A DNA stretch of 54,739 nt from contig JABFSG010000058.1 of the NCBI GenBank assembly GCA_013140715.1, positions 1 to 54,739 of the forward strand, given 5' to 3'. The notes below the pieces were generated by a model. It was not told where the DNA came from. It ran no database searches and was given only the letters and a program-made list of their open reading frames with translations. The DNA comes from Nitrospiraceae bacterium. GTDB taxonomy: Bacteria > Nitrospirota > Nitrospiria > Nitrospirales > Nitrospiraceae. The translations under genes and the position numbers were made by a program. The stretch's first letter is position 1. The number at the start of each line of letters is the position of its first letter. Positions 42,304 through 51,553 of this stretch are shown here, piece after piece.

Positions 42304-42624
42304 ATGATGAAGAATGGCATGCGGCCGGTTCATCCGGGAGAAATCCTGCTGGAGGAGTTTATGAAGCCTTCAGCCCCTCCCATCAATGCCAATGTGCTCG
42401 CCAAGGCAATCGACGTACCGGCCAACCGGATCACGGCGATCATCAAGGGACAGCGTGGCATTACAGGCGATACCGCCGTACGCCTCGCGGCGTTTTTCAA
42501 CACGACTGCTGAATTCTGGATGAATCTACAGAAAACCTATGAGCTGCGTCTTGCCAAACGAGCTCTTACGGGTAAAGTCAGGAGGCACATCGAGCAAAGC
42601 AGGGAAGCACTCGTGTCGGCCTGA
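42304..42624 (+). CDS. HigA family addiction-module antitoxin without toxin
   Basis: From the ATG at 42304 the protein has 106 residues and matches the classical HigA antitoxin: MRPVHPGEILLEEFMKPSAP, then the helix-turn-helix ANVLAKAIDVPANRITAIIKGQRGITGDTAVRLAAFF, and NTTAEFWMNLQKTYELRLAK. The HigB toxin gene that should lie immediately upstream is absent; the preceding gene is another antitoxin, 13 bp away. It is therefore an orphan antitoxin. Confidence 0.88.
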   Translation: MMKNGMRPVHPGEILLEEFMKPSAPPINANVLAKAIDVPANRITAIIKGQRGITGDTAVRLAAFFNTTAEFWMNLQKTYELRLAKRALTGKVRRHIEQSREALVSA

Positions 42625-42921
42625 TGACAGAACAGTCTAGATCCTCCTCGCGACCAGCCACGCAGTAATTCTTCTACCTCTTCCGTTCACAGCGCTTTCG
42701 AAATGAATGGAAGCCCCGGAGTACCGAAGGCTTCCCAGTGAAGACGCTCAGCGCTTCATGACATGAGCCGCGATCCACTTCTTGGCCTCATGCGCGACAG
42801 TGAGCAACGCCTCATGTCATTGAGACCGAACAAAATCCAATTGCGCCACGCCCTGTACTGATCCTTGAATGGGCGGGAGAAAGTTGTTGAGAAGAAGAGA
42901 CCCTTCTCGCTGGTGTTCTCC
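42625..42921. other. 297-bp gap before the IS element
   Basis: No coding frame is convincing. The sequence GCGCTTCATGACATGAGCCG and GCCTCATGCGCGACAGTGAG have no recognised role. It may hold the flank into which the IS3-type element inserted, but no target duplication can be made out. Confidence 0.3.
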
Positions 42922-43979
42922 TGACGTCTCCCCGGAAAACGACGGCAGGTTGAAACTAACGTACACTGACGGCTTCGGCAGTCCCGTACGAAAGGAGCGG
43001 ACCCATGAAGCGGTCGAAATTCTCCGAGGAACAGATCGTGTATGCCATCCGCCAAGCCGAATCTGGCACCCCCGTCGGTGACCTCTGCCGACAGCTCGGG
43101 GTGAGTGACGCCACGTTCTAGCCTGGAAGAAGAAGTACGTGCATCTGGGCGTGAGCGAGTTGCGGCGCCTCCGACAGGTGGAAGAAGAAAATAGCCGGCT
43201 CAAACGGCTCGTGGCCGACCTCTCTCTCGACAAGCCTAGGCTATCGGAGGCCTTGCGAAAAAAGTCTGAGGCCCGCACGCCGTCGAAAACTGGCCGCCTG
43301 GTTTCACGAGACGTTTCAGGTCAGTTGCCTGCGGGCCTGTCGGTTGGCGCAATTCGGCCGAGCCTCCTGGTATCGCCGCGGGTGCGGCGATGCAAACACA
43401 TCGCGCTGCACCGAGGACTGGCTCCGGTACCGGTAGGACCGACGGAGCGCTGGAGCATGGATTTCGTGCAGGATACCCTGGCCGATGGCCGGCCGTTTCG
43501 GATCTTGACGGTCGTGGATACCTGGAGTCGGCATAGTCCGTTACTAGAGGTGGGATTTCGGATGTCGGGTGAGATGGTCGGCCAGGTCCTTGATCGAGCC
43601 TTGAACGGGACGCCAGGTCCCCACTCCATTACGGTGGATCACGGGACGGAATTCCAATCACGGGCGCTCGAAGATTGGGCCGATCGGCGGAGCGTGCAAC
43701 TCGACTTCATTCGGCCCGGCAAACCGGTAGAGAACGCCTTCATTGAATCGTGTAACGGCCGACTACGAGATGAATGTTTGAACGTGCATCAGTTCAACTC
43801 GCTCACCAAGGCCCAACACATCATCGAAACCTGGCGGCTCGACTATAATCACCGCCGCCCACACAGCTCGCTCGGCCACCTGACACCGAGCGAGTTGATT
43901 GGACAACGTCAGGCCCTACAGACCGCCGAAGAAGCCGTCTGCTCCGGTTAAGAACTGCCTCCAAACGGGGCCAACGTCA
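42922..43979 (+). mobile_element. Degenerate IS3-family (IS407-like group) insertion sequence
   Basis: The bounds are set by imperfect terminal inverted repeats: TGACGTCTCCCCGG at the left and the inverse of CCCCGTT...GCCAACGTCA at the right. It is about 1.06 kb, shorter than the usual 1.2 kb of this group, because parts of orfB are deleted. The transposase remnants are listed separately. It lies just upstream of a truncated histidine kinase, which it may have disrupted. Confidence 0.7.
43005..43951 (+). pseudogene. IS3-family transposase, frameshifted and internally deleted
   Basis: OrfA starts MKRSKFSEEQIVYAIRQAES and shows the helix-turn-helix LCRQLGVSDATF, then meets TAG where a base pair is missing before WKKKYVHLGVSELRRLRQ. 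The leucine-zipper region LEEEN-like follows (VEEENSRLKRLVADLSLDK). OrfB has lost most of its N-terminal region but keeps the DDE core: WSMDFVQDTL (first Asp), VDHGTEFQSRAL (second Asp) and GKPVENAFIESCNGRLRDECLN (Glu). The end is YNHRRPHSSLGHLTPSEL. It cannot give an active transposase. Confidence 0.85.
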
Positions 43980-44226
43980 GTGCCCCTTGTTCTCTCGGCG
44001 ACCGCTGGCCACGCTAGTGACGATAGCCCGGCCCAGTTCAATCCAGACTGTGGCCTCGATTCCATCGCCCACCGCGTGCTTGATATCTGGACGTGAACCT
44101 CCCTCGCGCGACTATCCTGCACGATTTATGGCCTGCAATTTTTGCAGAAAAAGATATTAGGCACCAGTTCGATGCTGGGCTATGCCCTAACCTGAAAGCT
44201 TCCACAAAGGTTGCCTTCTGCTTAAA

Positions 44227-44519
44227 TTCAAAGGCATACAAATCAAGAGGGGTGGTACAAAACATGGCATCGGCATTGCTTTAACGAAGGTGCCGCAATC
44301 TCATCCAGGACAGTCGACATTCAAAAGACGCGCTGGCGCCTGAGAACGAACTAGATACGTATTAGCCGCTTTCTGAACCGCATACAGAAGGGGTAACGCA
44401 TCATGGAAGATCATGGTGGAATCATCGAGCTATCCAGTAGGCCGGGGATCGGCGCCACCGTGGTGATCACCTTCCCTATCATAGTAGAAATGGCACAGCC
44501 ATTGGCGGTGCCCTCATGA
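44227..44519 (+). pseudogene. C-terminal remnants of a sensor histidine kinase
   Basis: Two pieces of the HATPase domain remain. At 44227-44285 the frame reads FKGIQIKRGGTKHGIGIALTK, a damaged form of the FEPFFTTK-GTGLGLAITK region. At 44403-44519 it reads EDHGGIIELSSRPGIGATVVITFPI, the usual last strands of the fold. About 110 bp of unrelated sequence separates them. The stop overlaps the start of the sigma-54 response regulator (ATGA), the normal arrangement for a coupled kinase-regulator pair. The kinase has been lost, with an IS3-type remnant next to it. Confidence 0.75.
44265..44280 (+). promoter_or_regulatory. Sigma-54-type promoter match
   Basis: TGGCAT-CGGCA-TTGCT has the exact GG-N10-GC spacing and 10 of 11 consensus positions of a -24/-12 promoter. 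It is 236 bp before a sigma-54 activator gene, which could be self-controlled. It lies within the HATPase remnant, whose coding for GIGIAL gives a similar base pattern, so a chance match is quite possible. Confidence 0.35.
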
Positions 44520-45874
44520 AGTCCCCTGCGCATATTCTCATTGTAGATGACGAGGTTAATATCCGGGGCGCGCTGGTTACGATGCTCGAGGAGAAGGGGC
44601 ATCAAGTGCGCGGAGTGGCCACGGCCGAGGAGGGGTTGACCCAACTGGAAGCAGCCCCCTTCCAATTAGTCTTCACCGACCTCCGGATGCCGGGGATCAG
44701 AGGTATGGAGTTTCTGCGGCATCTGAAACGAACCTGGCCGGATACGGAAATTGTAGTGATGACTGCCTACGGATCCATCGATACGGCCGTCGAGGCGATG
44801 CGCTGTGGAGCCTATGACTATCTTGTGAAACCCATTGATCGAGAGCGATTTTCTATCATCGTCGAGAAGGCGTTGGAGCGACATGCGTTAACGACCGAGA
44901 ACAAACAGCTTCGAGATCAACTCGAAACCAGGACGCGCTTCGATCAAATGATCGGCACGAGCGAGTCGATGCAGCGGGTTTATAGCCTGGTGGAGAATGT
45001 CGCGAATACCGATGTCACGGTGTTGCTCACGGGTGAGAGTGGGACCGGAAAGGAACTCATCTCTCGGGCAATTCATCATATGAGTCCCAGAGCCGACGGC
45101 CCGTTCATTACCATGAATTGCGGAGCTCTGCCGGACGACCTATTCGAAAGCGAATTGTTCGGTTATGAAAGAGGCGCATTTACCGGCGCCATGACAACCA
45201 AGATGGGGCGGTTCGAGCTTGCCGACGGCGGGACGCTGTTGCTGGATGAGGTGGGGGAGCTATCCCTTAAGTCACAAGTTGATTTTTTGCGCGTGTTGGA
45301 GACAAAGGAATTCCGACGCCTGGGCGGCACAAAGCTGCTCAAAGTTGATGTCAGGATCATTGCCGCCACCAACCGTAATCTGGAAGAAGCGGTCAAAGAG
45401 GGAGACTTTCGGGAAGACCTGTACTACCGGCTCAATGTCGTGTCCATTTGCGTCCCTCCGCTCCGCGAGCGGAGGGACGACATTCCGCTTTTGGCTGAAC
45501 GATTTCTCAGTGAGTTTACGGCGCGACACCGTCGTGATCCGAAAGATGTCTCCGTAGATGCCATGAAGCAGCTGCGACTCTACGCCTGGCCCGGAAACAT
45601 TCGCCAGCTCCGGAACCTCATGGAGCGGTTGGTGGTGACGGTGAAAGATTCGATCATCGAGCCGGAGCATTTGCCGGAGGAAATCCATGCTCGCAAGGAG
45701 GACACGCGTACGATGGTAGTGACTCTGGGAACATCTCTGGATCAGCTAGAGCGAGAGATGATTCAACGAACGTTAATACAAATCACGACCCATCGAGGGA
45801 AAGCTGCAAAATTGCTGGGTATCAGTCCCCGGACTCTTCAATATAAAATTAAAGAGTACGGTATTCGAGACTAA
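44516..45874 (+). CDS. NtrC-family sigma-54-dependent response regulator
   Basis: This 452-residue protein has a receiver domain with phospho-acceptor D55 (LVFTDLRMPG), the AAA+ domain with Walker A GESGTGKE (173-180), the sigma-54 contact loop GAFTGA (220-225), Walker B near GGTLLLDEVGEL, and the arginine-finger/sensor region RLNVVSICVPPLRERRDD. A Fis-type helix-turn-helix ends the protein (HRGKAAKLLGISPRTLQYKIKEYGI). All parts are intact. Its coupled kinase gene is truncated to remnants, so phosphorylation must come from another kinase or small phosphodonor. Confidence 0.93.
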   Translation: MKSPAHILIVDDEVNIRGALVTMLEEKGHQVRGVATAEEGLTQLEAAPFQLVFTDLRMPGIRGMEFLRHLKRTWPDTEIVVMTAYGSIDTAVEAMRCGAYDYLVKPIDRERFSIIVEKALERHALTTENKQLRDQLETRTRFDQMIGTSESMQRVYSLVENVANTDVTVLLTGESGTGKELISRAIHHMSPRADGPFITMNCGALPDDLFESELFGYERGAFTGAMTTKMGRFELADGGTLLLDEVGELSLKSQVDFLRVLETKEFRRLGGTKLLKVDVRIIAATNRNLEEAVKEGDFREDLYYRLNVVSICVPPLRERRDDIPLLAERFLSEFTARHRRDPKDVSVDAMKQLRLYAWPGNIRQLRNLMERLVVTVKDSIIEPEHLPEEIHARKEDTRTMVVTLGTSLDQLEREMIQRTLIQITTHRGKAAKLLGISPRTLQYKIKEYGIRD

Positions 45875-46912
45875 GCAAATGTTCCATTCGACCCTCCGTC
45901 GTATGACCCCTTGCCCTTCTCTCCCCTTGCGTTCATCGGCGCGGATGATTGTTGAGTTTGCCGAAGCCCTAAGTCTGCCCGGCTGGAAGGACCCACGATC
46001 TGCAAATCTTGCGGCCATGACGATCTGCGAGAGACCGGGATCGGATCAATTTACTAACTCAGAAACAGCGTAAACCTGTATCTGTTTCACATTCATGAAA
46101 TGGAATTGAGCGCTCGCTTCGATCATCGAGGTATTACAAGCCCCTATTCATCGTAAGGGGCACAATTAAGCAGCCAACTGCTAGTGATCGCCTGTGTAAT
46201 TCTGCTCATATTGTGCAAGACGCAAAACCTCCAAATCATCAGCATCAAATCAAAGCCTGCATTTCCTGCATGATGCGGTGATGGGAGTCAATCCGGTTCA
46301 TGGCAGTTTCTCAGGAGGATCGTAAGTCGGTAGGATCATTCATCCTGACATCCTCAATGCCGTGGGTCTGCTGTATGGAATCCATTGTGCAACTGGCGAA
46401 CGGCATCATTCACAGCAAAGTGGGATGAACCCCTCCAGCAAAAAAGAGGCACGCCTGATGGTCGTTGCCTTAGCCTTGTCCTTGCGACAGTTGAGCGCGA
46501 AACATCCGGCACACGTCAGCGGAAGTCACCAACCATCGAGAACAAGCAGCCAAGTTGCTATACAGCAGCCGCTGGACACTCCACTGTCATAAAAAGTAAA
46601 GATTACGGCATTAGAAGTTACCACCCATCATACGGTTTCTAACGCCTCGACATATCCATACCGACCTGACTATAAAATCTTGCATCACTATGCGTTCTGG
46701 ATTAGGCCCACAACACGAGATCATTTCTCGTTCTGCAAAACGTGCACTCTTTCCTTTCAGCATTGAGGCCAGATCTGCAATTTTCACATCACGAGACGAT
46801 TGGTTCATCACTTTTTTTTAAAGCTACACAATAAGCCCGCAATTTCTTTCACTACTACCCATCACCATAGGATCTTTTATCCGCGGTATCCTTCATGCAT
46901 TGCCGTGGTGCC
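45875..46912. other. 1.04-kb region without a convincing gene
   Basis: No frame on either strand has protein-like composition with a ribosome site. The composition is richer in A and T than the flanking coding DNA. I see no tRNA, repeat or strong hairpin. It may hold the promoter of the TPR gene at 46913. Confidence 0.4.
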
Positions 46913-47527
46913 ATGCCGACAAGAATCAAAAATTTTGGTGAGCCACGGTTACCCAAAAACAATCTTTCCAATCAAGAATTGATTGACCGGATCACTGAGC
47001 TTCAAAAGACTGTGGCAGACTGCCCCGCAGATTTCTCGACCAGAAGTGAGCTGGCAACTTTGTTGGAGCAGGTGAATAAACCGGAAGAGGCTTTGGCCTA
47101 TTGGGCGGAGATTCTGGCGTTCGATCCGAAGAATCTCAAGGTTCGCGAAGGAGTGGTTCGCTGCCTGCAGCTAACAACCGGTCCCGCCAATTCAACCGGT
47201 AAGAGAGAACTTCACATAGCGGCGGTCTATGGCACTCTCGACAAAATTGAGGAAGATATCATAGGCACTCGGTGGATTAATGTGACGACCAGCTTGTTAC
47301 ACGAAGATGTATTCCGAGTTCGTGTCCGTGTCGGCAGGAAGACCGAGGTTCTGCGTGGGATACAAGAGATTGATTTCTCGGAAATTTACACACATGAATT
47401 TGCAGAGGTGACCTACCATGTCATTCACGATGGCATGCTAGAAGCCGACACAATTTATGTCCTTCCTGAGTCCGACCGGCGACCTGATAAAACGAGAAAT
47501 GATAATGCTGGCGGTCGCGGGACCTAG
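46913..47527 (+). CDS. TPR-containing hypothetical protein
   Basis: From the ATG at 46913 the protein has 204 residues; an in-frame ATG six codons upstream is also possible. The N-terminal half has one to two TPR-like units (DFSTRSELATLLEQVNKPEEALAYWAEILAFDPKNLKVREGVVRCL). The C-terminal half is beta-rich and ends in a disordered tail (DRRPDKTRNDNAGGRG). No signal peptide is seen. I do not recognise a family. It lies between the NtrC-type regulator and the DabA cluster. Confidence 0.55.
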   Translation: MPTRIKNFGEPRLPKNNLSNQELIDRITELQKTVADCPADFSTRSELATLLEQVNKPEEALAYWAEILAFDPKNLKVREGVVRCLQLTTGPANSTGKRELHIAAVYGTLDKIEEDIIGTRWINVTTSLLHEDVFRVRVRVGRKTEVLRGIQEIDFSEIYTHEFAEVTYHVIHDGMLEADTIYVLPESDRRPDKTRNDNAGGRGT

Positions 47528-47724
47528 CGAATCGGACTTCAAACGCTGCATGCTTTCGTTGAACCCGGTTGGAAAGTCTTAACTATGCACTGGCGGATCA
47601 GGACGACCGCTTCGAAATCGGCGGCGTTCCTCCTGGCGTGTACAAGAGAAAGTGAACTGGCATCCGTACCTCGGTGGCACGCTGCGTCATGTCGACATGA
47701 ATTATTCGGCAGTATTAATCAGGC

Positions 47725-48135
47725 GTGAACATCGTGCTCATGTTCTTCCTATTGTCCCTCATCGCGAGTTATGCAGTCGGGATGGTGCGTCCATTCTGCT
47801 TCCTACGACAACCGCAGACACAAGGAGTAGTGGGCAGTGTCTCCGTTTGTGTAGCAAGTGTCTTCGGTATCGTATTGGGAATCACCTGGCTGGTGGCTTC
47901 TGAACCGCTGACGGCCTCGATTGGCTCGGCCATTCCCTTTCTTGCCTTTGCGGTTCGGCTCGATCCGCTCTTGTCCTTTTTTGTCCTGACCCTCTCTCTC
48001 GCAGGACTCGCCGCCTCTATCTATGCCGTGAGGTTCTCAAGAGGTGCTGTCAATCTAAGTCGAATAGGGCTGATTTTCTACCTCGGACCAGGAACCTCCA
48101 CCTTCGGCTGCGCCCCATGCAGGGCTGGAGGGTAG
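47725..48135 (+). pseudogene. N-terminal fragment of a HyfB/NuoL-like antiporter subunit
   Basis: The frame shows a hydrophobic N-terminus (IVLMFFLLSLIASYAVG), then VGSVSVCVASVFGIVLGITWLVASEPL, and IPFLAFAVRLDPLLSFFVLTLSLAGLAASIYAVRFSRG. The segment with RLDPLSxFF followed by SLAGLAASIYA is characteristic of HyfB-type proton-channel subunits before transmembrane helix 4. After residue ~112 the similarity stops and the rest (LSRIGLIFYLGPGTSTFGCA) is unrelated. The start is GTG. It is best read as the beginning of a deleted gene just upstream of dabA. Confidence 0.6.
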
Positions 48136-48244
48136 ATTTCATTACGGCGTATGGATACCACAGCTCACGTGTCCAGAAATCAGATGCATTAATTCCACCA
48201 CCCGCCACAAGGTGTGATCTCCGTTTGAGAGTAAGGGGAAACCA

Positions 48245-51200
48245 GTGCGTACTGAGCAATTTTCCGAACAACACGGCGTAGGCACCCAATTGGGAGACGC
48301 CTCCCAGCCTGCGCTGAACGAGGCAGAGCGAGAGGAGCTTCGAGCCCTGGTGTCACAGGCGGCCGAGGTCATTCCTCCGAACTGGCCGCTTCGGACGTTC
48401 GCCTATCGCAATCCCTTGATCGGGTTCGAACATTTGCCCTTTGATGAAGCTGTCTCGCAAGCGAAGCAAGTGCTTGGAGGAGAAGGCTATCTGTCCACTG
48501 CGGAGTACCGAGCCTGCTACGCCGAGGGACGGATTTCTGAGAAGGAGCTGTTGAGCACCCTGCGATCGCGGGTGCCGGAGCTCGCATCGCAGGATAGTGT
48601 CCGTGCCGGTGAGCGGAGTCTCCATCCTGAAGAGATCCTCCTATTCCACTTTGTGTACGGCATCGATCCGCTCGACCCAAAATTATTGCCATGGCAACTC
48701 ACGGAGGAAGACGCCACCCACCGTATCCGGCCTGATGTTCCCCAGTCCATCAAAGATCGGCTGAGATCGCACGCGGCGGGGCGCGACCCTGAAGCGGTCT
48801 ACATCCGTTCGCTGTGGTCCGGGGCCTTGAAGGCGCTCGACCTCTCCGAAGATGGATCGACTGGCAACCACGGGCATTCCCCCACAACGGCCAAGGCTGG
48901 AGGGTCTGTGCACGCCGAGCATGGACCGACGCAGCAGCGCATCCGCACCGCAGCCGAGATCATCGACGATCTCACCGGCTCTGATCTGAAACGAGAGATC
49001 AACGAACATATGATCAAGTGGTGCGCCGCATTCGTGGATGAAGGCATGGCGGATTGGTCGATGCCCTCGCGCACGCACGGATTTTATCGTGCCTGGCGGG
49101 ATCTCGCGCCGCGCGAGGCTTCCCGATGGACCCTCGGGATCTCCGACTGGGCTCGAAGGGTGGAAGCGCTCCCTGACCGCCCTGAAGACGCCCTCGCGGC
49201 GAGCCTTCACCGCTTGCAGGTCCCCGACCGGCAACGGGAAGATTACCTGCGTCGGCACCTCAGCCAGTTGCCAGGCTGGGCCGGCTATATTCGCTGGCGA
49301 GACAAGAACCCGGATTATCCTGAACAGGGCCGTCACCCAATCGATCCGCTGGAATACCTGTCCCTGCGCGTGTTTTACGAGGCTGAGCTGACCGAGAAAG
49401 TCTGTCGGAGCACGTTGAGCATCAACCCGGCACTTCCCGATCTCCTCGAACGCGCACGATCCCATGATCTGGAGGACGTCGACTCCCATGCCCACGCGCA
49501 CGACGCGTACACGGAAACTGTCTGCCGGGACGTCTGGCGCCTCTTCCATATGGCACAATTCCTCGAGTTTCGCCCGGAGGATCTTCAACACCTGCCACCA
49601 GCGGATGCCAGGTCGTTGCTGTCCTGGCTCGATCGGTTCCCTTCTGACGCGCTCCGTCCTGTGTGGCACGAGGCCTACGAGAAAGAATATCGAAACTCGC
49701 TGATTACGAAGCTGGTAAGTGAGAGGCAGAGATCCGCAGACTACACAAGTAACGAGCGTCCGAGACCCCAAGCGCAAGCCGTGTTCTGTATCGATGCCCG
49801 CTCCAAGCCTTTCCGCCGTCATCTGGAAGCCCAGGGCGAGTACGATACGCTCGGATTCGCTGGATTCTTCGGCACGCCGATCGACTACCGAATACTCGAT
49901 CGGGAGGAAGATCTCCTACTCTGTCCTGTGCTGATCAAGCCAAAATATGTGGTGAAGGAGAAACCGCGGTGGGCTCATAACCCCGTGGTCCAACGCCACA
50001 GGCTTGGAGACCGCTGGAACCAGTTCGGCCGGCACCTGTTTCACCAGGTCAAGGCAAACCCCGCCAGTTCCTATCTCACGTTCGACCTGTTCGGGTTTGT
50101 GTTCGGACTGGCGATGCTGGGAAAGACCGTGTTCTTGAAGGCCTATGAGCCTGTGCGCACGGGGTTGCGTCACTGGCTCACCCCACCTATCTCAACTCGA
50201 ATCCCGGTGGAGAAATTCCCTGAACGGGAGCGTGACGCCTTCATTGCCGGCAACGAGCGGACTTGCATCGCCGAGGTGCTCAAGCAGTGGCTCGACCGTC
50301 GGAACGACGCGGTAAACCTCTCGCAGGAGGTACTCGAAGAATTCCGGCTCGCCGCCCTTCGGGAGCCGGAGGATCGCAGTCACGCGATGCGACAGACCAA
50401 AGCGTCCGAGCGGCTCGGTCTTTCCGTAGAGCAAGAGCATGCCGTTCTGGAGGAACTCCGATACCAGTACGGGCTCAATGCCCACAACCACCATGAGTCG
50501 ATCGAACGCTTCACTGCGCGCAGGTTCTCCCTGGCAGAAAAATCAGCGGTGGTCGAAAACGCGCTCCGTGTCATGAGCCTGACCAGAGGTTTCGCGCGGC
50601 TGGTACTGCTCTGCGCCCATGGGAGCACCACAGAGAACAACCCGTACGCATCCGCGTACCACTGCGGGGCGTGCGGAGGGAATCCTGGTGGACCCAATGC
50701 CAGGGTCTTGGCAGCCTTGGCCAATAGGGCGAATGTCCGCCAGGAGCTACGGAACGTGGGAATCGAGATTCCAGAGGACACGTGGTTTATAGCCGGTGAG
50801 CACAATACGACTACGGACCACGTCACCTTATTCGATCTGGAAGAATTGCCCGAGACGTACCGTCCGGAGGTGCTCCAGTTGCAACATGACCTGGAAGCGG
50901 CAAGATTCCTGAACGCTCACGAGCGCGTTGGTCGATTGCCGGGGGCTCCCAGCCGGCCCTCGCCACTGGCTGCCGCCCGCCATGTAGGGCAAGTCAGCCG
51001 TGACTGGGCACAAGTCCGACCGGAATGGGGACTCTCCAGCAATGCGGCGTTTATTATTGGTCGCCGGTCGCTGACACGAGGCCTCAAGCTTGACGGTCGG
51101 GCCTTTCTCCACAATTACGACCAGCCTCAGGACGAAACAGGCAGGGCGCTGGAGGCCATCATGACCGCCCCGCTGGTCGTGTGCCAAATGATCAATTTTC

Positions 51201-51553
51201 AATATTATTTCTCCGCGACGGACAGCTGGGCCTACGGGAGCGGGACCAAAGTCTTGCACAACGTCGTCAGCGGAGTCGGCGTGATGCTTGGGAGGCACAG
51301 CGATCTGCAAACAGGGTTTCCTTTTCAAGCCCTGACCACGGGCACTCGCCGGTTTCATGAGCCGCTTCGTCTGCTCACCGTGATCGAGGCGGACCCGGGA
51401 AGAATTTCCCAAACCATTTCCCGCCATGTGGTGCTTCAGAATTTTTTCAACAATCAGTGGATCTATCTCGTCTCCTGCCATCCCACCACGGGAGAGTTTT
51501 CGGAGTATCAGCCAGGAGGAACCTGGAAGGCGATTTCATCACCGATATCATGA
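48245..51553 (+). CDS. dabA: DabA-type (DUF2309/UPF0753) inorganic carbon transporter subunit, extra-large
   Basis: This 1102-residue protein matches DabA, the beta-carbonic-anhydrase-like subunit of DAB inorganic carbon pumps. The four zinc ligands known for the Halothiobacillus protein have counterparts: C515 and D517 (VFCIDARSKPF), H792 (CAHGST) and C807 (HCGACGG). Spacing inside each pair is preserved (2 and 15), while the distance between pairs is about 100 residues longer. GLDARSE-type arginine R519 is present. The N-terminal 60 residues carry the IPPNWPLRTFAYRNPLIGFEHLPFDEA signature. The start is GTG at 48245. The stop overlaps the next start as ATGA. Confidence 0.9.
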   Translation: MRTEQFSEQHGVGTQLGDASQPALNEAEREELRALVSQAAEVIPPNWPLRTFAYRNPLIGFEHLPFDEAVSQAKQVLGGEGYLSTAEYRACYAEGRISEKELLSTLRSRVPELASQDSVRAGERSLHPEEILLFHFVYGIDPLDPKLLPWQLTEEDATHRIRPDVPQSIKDRLRSHAAGRDPEAVYIRSLWSGALKALDLSEDGSTGNHGHSPTTAKAGGSVHAEHGPTQQRIRTAAEIIDDLTGSDLKREINEHMIKWCAAFVDEGMADWSMPSRTHGFYRAWRDLAPREASRWTLGISDWARRVEALPDRPEDALAASLHRLQVPDRQREDYLRRHLSQLPGWAGYIRWRDKNPDYPEQGRHPIDPLEYLSLRVFYEAELTEKVCRSTLSINPALPDLLERARSHDLEDVDSHAHAHDAYTETVCRDVWRLFHMAQFLEFRPEDLQHLPPADARSLLSWLDRFPSDALRPVWHEAYEKEYRNSLITKLVSERQRSADYTSNERPRPQAQAVFCIDARSKPFRRHLEAQGEYDTLGFAGFFGTPIDYRILDREEDLLLCPVLIKPKYVVKEKPRWAHNPVVQRHRLGDRWNQFGRHLFHQVKANPASSYLTFDLFGFVFGLAMLGKTVFLKAYEPVRTGLRHWLTPPISTRIPVEKFPERERDAFIAGNERTCIAEVLKQWLDRRNDAVNLSQEVLEEFRLAALREPEDRSHAMRQTKASERLGLSVEQEHAVLEELRYQYGLNAHNHHESIERFTARRFSLAEKSAVVENALRVMSLTRGFARLVLLCAHGSTTENNPYASAYHCGACGGNPGGPNARVLAALANRANVRQELRNVGIEIPEDTWFIAGEHNTTTDHVTLFDLEELPETYRPEVLQLQHDLEAARFLNAHERVGRLPGAPSRPSPLAAARHVGQVSRDWAQVRPEWGLSSNAAFIIGRRSLTRGLKLDGRAFLHNYDQPQDETGRALEAIMTAPLVVCQMINFQYYFSATDSWAYGSGTKVLHNVVSGVGVMLGRHSDLQTGFPFQALTTGTRRFHEPLRLLTVIEADPGRISQTISRHVVLQNFFNNQWIYLVSCHPTTGEFSEYQPGGTWKAISSPIS

